Shown piece by piece: positions 58,447 to 64,000 of a stretch of 64,000 bases of DNA. The notes under the pieces are model-generated. The model made no database searches. It worked only from the letters and a program-made list of their open reading frames with translations, and was not told where the DNA came from. A program made the position numbers and the translations under genes. The stretch comes from Paenibacillus silagei (GTDB lineage Bacteria > Bacillota > Bacilli > Paenibacillales > Paenibacillaceae). Position 1 is the stretch's first letter, and every line of letters begins with the position of its first letter. The DNA lies in the NCBI RefSeq assembly GCF_017874735.1, contig NZ_JAGGLV010000009.1, positions 1 through 64,000 of the forward strand. Reading direction: 5' to 3'.

Positions 58447-60567
58447 TCACTCCGTCACCTTAACATCGTCGATCCGTGCGGTGCTGGAATGCATCCGCAG
58501 TCCGATCTTCCCTCCGGCCGGCTGCGCCGCCGTATCGGTCCACTGGATCAGCTGGGTACCGCCCGCAGATGCCGTAATCGTACTGCCGCTTACCGTCACC
58601 TTCAGCTCAGTCCACTGGCCGGGCGTGACGGCAAAGCTTACGCTGTTGACCATCGTGAGCGTTCCGGCTGTTTTTTTGAACAGCTCCGCCTTGTCACCGG
58701 AATCATTCAGCCGGAACATGTAATAATTGGAAGCATCCGCATACCGGAACAGCAGGCCGGCGTTGGCGAAGGTATTCAGCAGCTTGACTCTAGCCGAATA
58801 TGTGTAATTCCTCCAGGAGGCGTCGCCTGTATAGGCAAGCGCTTCTCCTGTCCCGGAGTTCTGTGATAGAGCCTTCGTGCCGTCATCCTCCACACTCCAG
58901 GCTCCGCCAGAAGTCGTCCATCCGCTGGAATTGCCATCCTCAAAATCATCCTGGAACAGCGTAACCGGCGGTGTGATCGTACCCTGGAATTCAAATACTC
59001 CGATATCCGGCACGCCGTTATACAGCGGATTCCCGAAGAAGTCCTGTCCTCCGTTGCCTGCAACCGCCGCCCCGGCATTGATCAGCGGAGAGGAGAGCGC
59101 AAGCTTATATCCGTCTGCCGAATCGAGTCCTGTGGCCGTGCCGGGACTGATGAATCCGGGATTGCCGGTAATTTTGTTAGGATCGCTCGGAACATTTGAG
59201 TTCAGCCCGTAGAAGCTGTTGTGATCATACGTCATTCTGGGGCTGTTCGTGTATTGTCCGCTGGCACCATTATAAAAGATATTGTTCGTGTAATAGGCCA
59301 TTCCTGTATTGCTCGCATGGGTCAGCGCCTTATTCTGCGTTCCCGAACGATAGATGATGTTGTTGTAGACATAGAGATTGCCCCCGCCGTTCACCAGATG
59401 GAACACCCCGTTAGCGTCCTTATCGTTCTGGCTGATATTATAGCGGAAAATATTATTGTTCGTGTTATTCATGACCAGCAGGGTACCACCCTCATTGTCA
59501 TAGCTGAAATTGTACTGGTAGATGCTGTCGTGCACCTCGATGTCGAAGTCCCAGGGCTGGCCGTCTCCACCCAGCATCCGGGTATCGGAGGCCTCGTTGT
59601 ACTGGAAAATAGCACCCTTCGTATAATAAGCCCACTGCGCCGCAACGACAGTGATATCCTCAAGGTAATTGACGATGGATGTGTTCACATCGCAGGCTTC
59701 TCCGATGGACTTCGTCTTGTTGTATTCGATCAGCGGCGAAGCGCCGGCTCTGACCAGGATGCCGTCCCGGTGGATCTTCTCCACCACATTGCCCCGGATG
59801 ACCACACCCCGGAAGGCGTCGAATTTATGTGTCCAGGCACTGTTGAAAAAAGCATCGGTCATCGTCTGAATCCCTGTATCCGCCACGTTAATGACTGTAT
59901 TGTTCTCGATCAGAATATCTTCCCAGGTGCTCTCAAGTGCTGTATTGGCTCCCCGGGCATGAAAGTTGATGCCGCCTGTGCGGCGGTCTGTGCCGAAGAT
60001 ATCATGGATGTCGAGATTGCGGATATAGATATGCCGGAAGTTCCCCGCCCCTGCTCCTTCGCCTACGACCAGCACACCGTTTCTGCGCATATCTGTAGGC
60101 TGCTGTCCGCTTGTAATCTCCAGATTGTTGATCTCCCAGTAGGAGACATTGCGCAGCCGGATGCCGAAGCCCTCCCCGCCCGCGGCTGTGTTGCCGAAGT
60201 TAATCAGCGGCTTGGGTCCGCTTCCGTAGCGGTCCACAGTGATCGGATTCCCCTCTGCCCCGGAACCATGCAGATCCAGATACTGGCCGTTCCATTCGCC
60301 GCCCGCCTTCAGCAGAATTCGGTCCCCCGGATTGAAGGTGATGCTGTTCACCTTAGCCAGCGTCTTCCAGGCGGCAGATTCACTGGTCCCCGGGTTGCTG
60401 TCGCTTCCCTGGGCGGCATCGACGTAATAGGTGGTTCCGGCCGCTTCCGTTACCGGGGCTGCCAGGCCTGATCCCAGGCCCAGCACCAGCATGAATATCA
60501 TCACCAGCAGAGGAAGCCTTCGCCGCTTGCCGGTATTAGGAGTAGCATAGCTGTTAGCGTCTGTCAT
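58447..60567 (-). CDS. Secreted right-handed beta-helix protein
   Basis: A 706-residue exported protein. The signal peptide follows a basic stretch (GKRRRLPLLVMIFMLVLGLGSGLAAPVTEA). Residues about 45-530 form a parallel beta-helix (pectate lyase/polysaccharide lyase-like) with TTYYVDAAQGSDSNPGTS at the start and repeated INNLEI, IYIRNLDI, ILIENNTV, VVIRGNVV and YQYNFSYDN strands. The C-terminal domain (about 540-706) is a laminin-G/DUF1080-like jelly roll (LFQDDFEDGNSSGWTTSGGAWS ... RIDDVKVTE), often carbohydrate binding. A lyase or glycosidase on plant or microbial polysaccharide is likely. ATG 60567 has GGGAGAG upstream. Confidence 0.85.
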   Translation of the reverse strand: MTDANSYATPNTGKRRRLPLLVMIFMLVLGLGSGLAAPVTEAAGTTYYVDAAQGSDSNPGTSESAAWKTLAKVNSITFNPGDRILLKAGGEWNGQYLDLHGSGAEGNPITVDRYGSGPKPLINFGNTAAGGEGFGIRLRNVSYWEINNLEITSGQQPTDMRRNGVLVVGEGAGAGNFRHIYIRNLDIHDIFGTDRRTGGINFHARGANTALESTWEDILIENNTVINVADTGIQTMTDAFFNSAWTHKFDAFRGVVIRGNVVEKIHRDGILVRAGASPLIEYNKTKSIGEACDVNTSIVNYLEDITVVAAQWAYYTKGAIFQYNEASDTRMLGGDGQPWDFDIEVHDSIYQYNFSYDNEGGTLLVMNNTNNNIFRYNISQNDKDANGVFHLVNGGGNLYVYNNIIYRSGTQNKALTHASNTGMAYYTNNIFYNGASGQYTNSPRMTYDHNSFYGLNSNVPSDPNKITGNPGFISPGTATGLDSADGYKLALSSPLINAGAAVAGNGGQDFFGNPLYNGVPDIGVFEFQGTITPPVTLFQDDFEDGNSSGWTTSGGAWSVEDDGTKALSQNSGTGEALAYTGDASWRNYTYSARVKLLNTFANAGLLFRYADASNYYMFRLNDSGDKAELFKKTAGTLTMVNSVSFAVTPGQWTELKVTVSGSTITASAGGTQLIQWTDTAAQPAGGKIGLRMHSSTARIDDVKVTE

Positions 60568-60862
60568 GTTGATCACTCTCCCGCAGAAGTAAATTGTGCT
60601 TGTAAGATTTCATATGCGATCGCCGTGACTCCAGATTAGGAATAGCCGTGGCTCCAGAGAAGTTTTGGACTTCCGGCCGCTGTTGTCCCCAGCTTTCTTG
60701 AATTTAAACCGCTGTTCGCGGATGAAATCCGGTGACTGCTGATGCTTCCGAAGTGAGCTTTCCGCAAGAAAGCTTTCAGGCGGACGCTATCGCTCCTACA
60801 GTTCCAAAATTCCCTTCCGTCACTTTTCCCACTCTGTATATGTTCAAGTTCAATTTATTAAG
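60568..60862. other. Intergenic spacer, no gene seen
   Basis: About 295 bases without a credible gene or clear terminator. The stretch GCAAGAAAGCTTTCAGGCGG... contains a small AAGCTTT palindrome with flanking GAAAG/CTTTC. The right part has the look of dispersed intergenic repeat DNA, but no second copy is in the window. Confidence 0.3.
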
Positions 60863-62215
60863 TTATAAAGCAGCTAAAGATTCCCCAAGCCAGGCTCCCT
60901 GCTGCACCAGCTCATTCTGAAGCTTAACAATATCCACCTTCCGGCTCTGTCCCTCCGTTCCGGCAGCCATCGCCGCCGCCATACCCGCCGCCTGCCCCAT
61001 GGCGAAGCAGTTGGGCATCACCCGTAGCGAGCCTTGCACCACCCGGTCCGAGGAGGCGGCGCGCCCCGCCACCCATACATTGTCCAGTCCCACCGGCAGC
61101 ATGCAGCGGTAAGGGACACCATGCGACTTCCCGGGCGGAAGATGGTGGATATGCATTGCCCCGCTGCTGCGGGCCATATGAATATCGATGAAGTAGCTGT
61201 TGCGGGCAATATCATCCGGGAAGGAAGCCATATTCATGAAATCCTCCTGGGTCAGCACGTAATCGCCCACAATCCGCCGCGTCTCGCGGATACCGATCTG
61301 CTCGCCGGTGGACACCAGATGGGCCTGTTCGAATCCGGGCACATAAGCCCTGAAGAATTCCAGCTGGCGGTGGACTAGACGACGTCCCTCTATTGCCCCC
61401 CGGGTCAAGTCCTCCGCCCTGGAACCGTCGACGCCGAACACATGCCCAAAATTCACACCGACCAGATAATCGGCAATCCAAGCGAGGCCAGAGACGGAGT
61501 CCCGGCCCTGCGGCAGCTTCCCGTCAACCTGCGCCTGCTGGACGGCCTGATGGATCTGATCCGTGTCACCGCTTTCATTCCGGTAATCTTCAAAACGCTG
61601 CCGGTCCACATTCGCCAGCAGGTAGCACATAGTCGCGGCTTGAAGCTCGCCGGAATCTCCGCCCTTATGGAACGGCGCTCCCGCCTGGGCGGCCAGATCG
61701 GCGTCCCCGGTCGTATCAATGACAGTCCGGGCGCGGACCAGACTCCGGCCCGACTTGTTGACGATTACCACGCCCTCAATGCTTCGGCCGGTCTCATCCA
61801 TCACCGTCTGGCTCGCCACGGTATGGAGCAGCACTTCCGCTCCGCTCTCGGTGGCAGCCTCGTCGTATACACGCTTCAGCACCTCCGGGTCGATGGGCAC
61901 CCAGTCCAGCTCTGCCCCGAAGCGCTCGCGGAACTCCGGCTCACATCCGGCCTTCATCCGCTCCAGCAGTTCCAGGCCGATTCCCCGCACGACAGCCTTC
62001 TCCCCGTCACTGTAAGGACAGAAGGCTGGCACCAGGGCAACGGTGCCCATGCCGCCCAGGAAGCCGCGCTGCTCAATCAGCAGCGTCCGAGCCCCGCTGC
62101 GGGCCGCAGCTATTGCCGCTGCCACGCCCGCAGGCCCGCCGCCCGCAACCAGCACATCCACCTCGCGGGATACCGTGATCTCCTCCGCAGGCAAGGTAAA
62201 TACAGTTCTATTCAT
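60863..62215 (-). CDS. FAD-dependent oxidoreductase (FAD_oxidored family)
   Basis: A 450-residue flavoprotein. The N-terminal dinucleotide motif is VDVLVAGGGPAGVAAAIAAARSG, followed by IEQRGFLGGMGT. The second FAD motif is TVIDTTGDADLAAQAG, and the C-terminal one is VWVAGRAASSDRVVQGSLRVMPNCFAMGQAAGMAAA. This is the pattern of PF12831 proteins found near carbohydrate-degradation genes. The substrate is unknown. It lies between the secreted beta-helix protein and a YesN-type regulator, so a shared role in polysaccharide use is plausible. Confidence 0.85.
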   Translation of the reverse strand: MNRTVFTLPAEEITVSREVDVLVAGGGPAGVAAAIAAARSGARTLLIEQRGFLGGMGTVALVPAFCPYSDGEKAVVRGIGLELLERMKAGCEPEFRERFGAELDWVPIDPEVLKRVYDEAATESGAEVLLHTVASQTVMDETGRSIEGVVIVNKSGRSLVRARTVIDTTGDADLAAQAGAPFHKGGDSGELQAATMCYLLANVDRQRFEDYRNESGDTDQIHQAVQQAQVDGKLPQGRDSVSGLAWIADYLVGVNFGHVFGVDGSRAEDLTRGAIEGRRLVHRQLEFFRAYVPGFEQAHLVSTGEQIGIRETRRIVGDYVLTQEDFMNMASFPDDIARNSYFIDIHMARSSGAMHIHHLPPGKSHGVPYRCMLPVGLDNVWVAGRAASSDRVVQGSLRVMPNCFAMGQAAGMAAAMAAGTEGQSRKVDIVKLQNELVQQGAWLGESLAAL

Positions 62216-62322
62216 CGTTGTTCCTCCTTGAAGCTATACTTAGTACTCCTCACCATTATAAGAAGGCGGAGGCTGCAACAGCGTGCAGACTGATTGCCTG
62301 TTACGGTGGACAGTTTTGACCT

Positions 62323-63948
62323 TTATGGCTTGGCATCATCCGTGGATGGTTCTCTGCCCTGCTCTTCCGGCGGACCTGCCTTGAATTCGCTGGGATTCCG
62401 GCCGCTGTATTTCTTGAATACCTTGGAGAAGTACGCCCGGTCGGAGAAGCCCAGGGTATACGCGACATTCTCGACGGTCTCATGCGGGCGGGCCAGCATC
62501 GTGATGGCCATATTCATCTTGTACTGGTTGACGTAATCGGTGAAGTTCACGCCTGACAGCTTCTTGAAATAGCGGGAGAAGTAGCTGGCATTCAGATGCA
62601 GATGCTCTGCCATGTCGGTAGAGGTGACCATCCGGTCCACATGCTCCTCCAGAAACTCATCCACCGCCTGAAGCCGGACATCCTTCTCCTCAGCGGCTGC
62701 GGGGGCTAGTGCAAACTGCCGCCACAGATGCCTCAGCTCCCGCTTAGTCAGGCTGGCCGCCTCCTCGATATGAACCGTCTGCTCGAGTTGCGTGAAGAAG
62801 TCCTCCTCAGCCAGTCCGCCGGCTTCGAAGGCCAACTGGCGCACCAGATCCCCGCAAGTCTCCTTCACCAGCCGGGGCAGCAGCCGCTCCGCCGATGCCA
62901 GCTGCGTCCACTGATTCACGGCCAGATCAATCCAGGCGGCATGCTGGTCTGCAAGCGCCAACGACAGCATACCGCGTTCCTTTTCCCCGCGCCGTTCTAA
63001 CGTCTGCCCGAAATCCGCGTGCTCCTCAAGCAGAGACACAGGCTTCACTGGCTGATAGAAGTTATTTTCCCGGCAATCGGTGAGAGTCTTGTATAACACA
63101 CCGAAGCTGCGGACCGGTGCACAGGACTCCGAATAGAACCCCCGCAGGCTAATCTTCAGATACTGCTCCACCTTATCCTGTACCGCCTGCATGAATTCAG
63201 CCAGCTTGTTCTCTGTGACGCCGGGGTCCTCCACATTCCAAACCAGATAAATATCGGCGTCCCTGCTCATAATCGGTGTAATGGAAGCCTCTGCCGCAGA
63301 CAGCTCCAGCGCAATATTATTCACGGCTGAATGGATCAGCGGAATATCCTTGTACCGGTAACGCTCGGTAACCGATGCGGCATCCATATGAAGGAATCCA
63401 TGACGCAGAAAGGGGTGCTTCCAGGAGATGCCCAGCCGTTCACCGAACTCCAGGGTATTCTCCTGACCCGCCGCACCCGACAGCAGCTGCTTCAGGAAGC
63501 TCTGCTTCAGCACTTCCTTATTGCGCTCAATCGCCTGGCGGAAGGAGTAACGCTCCAGCAGTTCCTCACGGCTCTTGAAGCGGCTCATCGCTTTGGCGAG
63601 ACTGCTCTTAAGCTGCTCAGGGGATAGCTCATCCTTGATCAGATAATCATCCGCCTCCAGCTGGATCGCCCGCTTCGAGTAGTGGAAATCCTCATAGCAG
63701 GTCAGGAAAATCAGGCGAACCTCCGGCTTCGTGATCCGGAAGGCATCCGCCAGCTCCAGCCCGTCCATCCCCGGCAGACCGATGTCCACAATCACAATAT
63801 CCGGCAGTGCTGCATGGAACTGCTCCAGCGCATCCTCACTGCTATACGCCGAAGCCACCAGCTGCAGATCCAGCCCCAAGGGCCCAAGCAGATATTCCAC
63901 GTATTCCAGCATCGGGACATCATCGTCTATCAGCATCAGGGTCATCAA
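62323..63948 (-). CDS. AraC-type response regulator (YesN family)
   Basis: A 541-residue regulator. REC domain 1-120: acidic pocket LMLIDDD, phospho-acceptor D55 in IVIVDIGLPGMDGLEL, Lys in YLIKDELS. A long helical middle region (about 130-430) follows. The C-terminal AraC/XylS double HTH (about 435-530) contains STDMAEHLHLNASYFSRYFKKLSGVNFTDYVNQYK and YTLGFSDRAYFSKVFKKYSGRNPSEF. Such proteins pair with YesM kinases to control carbohydrate uptake genes. The start is TTG 63948 or ATG 63945; AAGGAGG lies upstream. It overlaps the end of the histidine kinase gene. Confidence 0.9.
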   Translation of the reverse strand: MMTLMLIDDDVPMLEYVEYLLGPLGLDLQLVASAYSSEDALEQFHAALPDIVIVDIGLPGMDGLELADAFRITKPEVRLIFLTCYEDFHYSKRAIQLEADDYLIKDELSPEQLKSSLAKAMSRFKSREELLERYSFRQAIERNKEVLKQSFLKQLLSGAAGQENTLEFGERLGISWKHPFLRHGFLHMDAASVTERYRYKDIPLIHSAVNNIALELSAAEASITPIMSRDADIYLVWNVEDPGVTENKLAEFMQAVQDKVEQYLKISLRGFYSESCAPVRSFGVLYKTLTDCRENNFYQPVKPVSLLEEHADFGQTLERRGEKERGMLSLALADQHAAWIDLAVNQWTQLASAERLLPRLVKETCGDLVRQLAFEAGGLAEEDFFTQLEQTVHIEEAASLTKRELRHLWRQFALAPAAAEEKDVRLQAVDEFLEEHVDRMVTSTDMAEHLHLNASYFSRYFKKLSGVNFTDYVNQYKMNMAITMLARPHETVENVAYTLGFSDRAYFSKVFKKYSGRNPSEFKAGPPEEQGREPSTDDAKP

Positions 63949-64000
63949 GGGGAACCGCCTCCTTCTCCCGGGTCACGGGGATATATAGGGTGAACGTCAT
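63920..64000 (-). CDS. Sensor histidine kinase, C-terminal end (cut by window)
   Basis: The last 26 residues of a frame entering from the right edge read MTFTLYIPVTREKEAVPLDD and end at the TGA at 63920-63922. TFTLYIP is the usual final strand of the HATPase domain of YesM-type sensor kinases. Its overlap of about 29 bases with the YesN-type regulator gene fits a coupled kinase-regulator operon. The rest lies outside the window. Confidence 0.65.
   Translation of the reverse strand: MTFTLYIPVTREKEAVPLDDPDADRR

Noticed and set aside
59221..60471. 416-codon plus-strand frame opposite the beta-helix gene
   Set aside because: Antisense shadow of a confidently identified secreted protein gene.

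Overview
The window reads as chromosomal DNA of a spore-forming, low- to mid-GC Firmicute, most likely Paenibacillus or a close relative. This is inference from gene content and protein style: a hemE-hemH-hemY cluster of the coproporphyrin type, CshA-, YugP-, YtpB-, YitT-, YfmR- and YjcZ-like proteins, a RelQ-type alarmone synthetase, class 2 PyrD, a perfect GlnR/TnrA box, frequent TTG/GTG starts and strong AGGAGG ribosome binding sites. No species can be named from sequence alone.

Layout. 1-1.06 kb: 5' part of a group II intron with its reverse transcriptase running off the left edge. 1.1-7.9 kb: minus-strand housekeeping block (HAD phosphatase, two rRNA modification enzymes, DUF309-relQ-pyrD operon), with a 183-bp MITE-like inverted repeat at 2.05-2.24 kb. 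7.9-20.7 kb: L,D-transpeptidase, ferredoxin, DNA polymerase IV, citramalate synthase, thioredoxin-like protein, exonuclease/DUF294 pair, ammonium transporter with a GlnR-type operator, MerR-YugP, GltC-like regulator, rhomboid protease. 20.8-30 kb: thiol peroxidase, a candidate 6S RNA gene, DUF624 protein, CshA helicase with a long leader, YitT, glycoside hydrolase-like protein, MATE exporter. 29.8-32.6 kb: a persulfide-response operon (multidomain CoA-disulfide reductase plus CstR) with CsoR/CstR-type operators in its promoter. 32.7-46 kb: phosphofructokinase, curcumene synthase, MFS, cold-shock protein, PepF, M42 peptidase, ABC-F protein, TetR regulator. 46-54 kb: GDPD, CapA, the heme operon and an MFS exporter. 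54-64 kb: RNA methyltransferase, the repeat/nuclease locus, small Fe-S-related proteins, a secreted beta-helix protein, an FAD oxidoreductase and a YesM/YesN-type two-component system cut by the right edge.

Most unusual locus (55.6-57.3 kb): two arrays of 51-52-bp repeats, each unit carrying a small palindrome, flank one AT-richer gene. It encodes a protein that looks like a PD-(D/E)XK/DUF559-type nuclease fold with a C-terminal helix-turn-helix. The gene has its own predicted promoter at the edge of the right array, and an intrinsic terminator hairpin lies inside its leader. A third array at 36.3-36.5 kb has the same period and a related hairpin (GTCGGTTTTTCGAC), and the last unit of the right array is intermediate between the two types. 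The arrays therefore look like one dispersed repeat family with a possible cognate protein. This is the best candidate here for an undescribed system. Other points of note are a hairpin-rich 265-bp non-coding stretch ending in a terminator (13.85-14.15 kb), the 6S RNA candidate, and several membrane micro-proteins under 60 residues.
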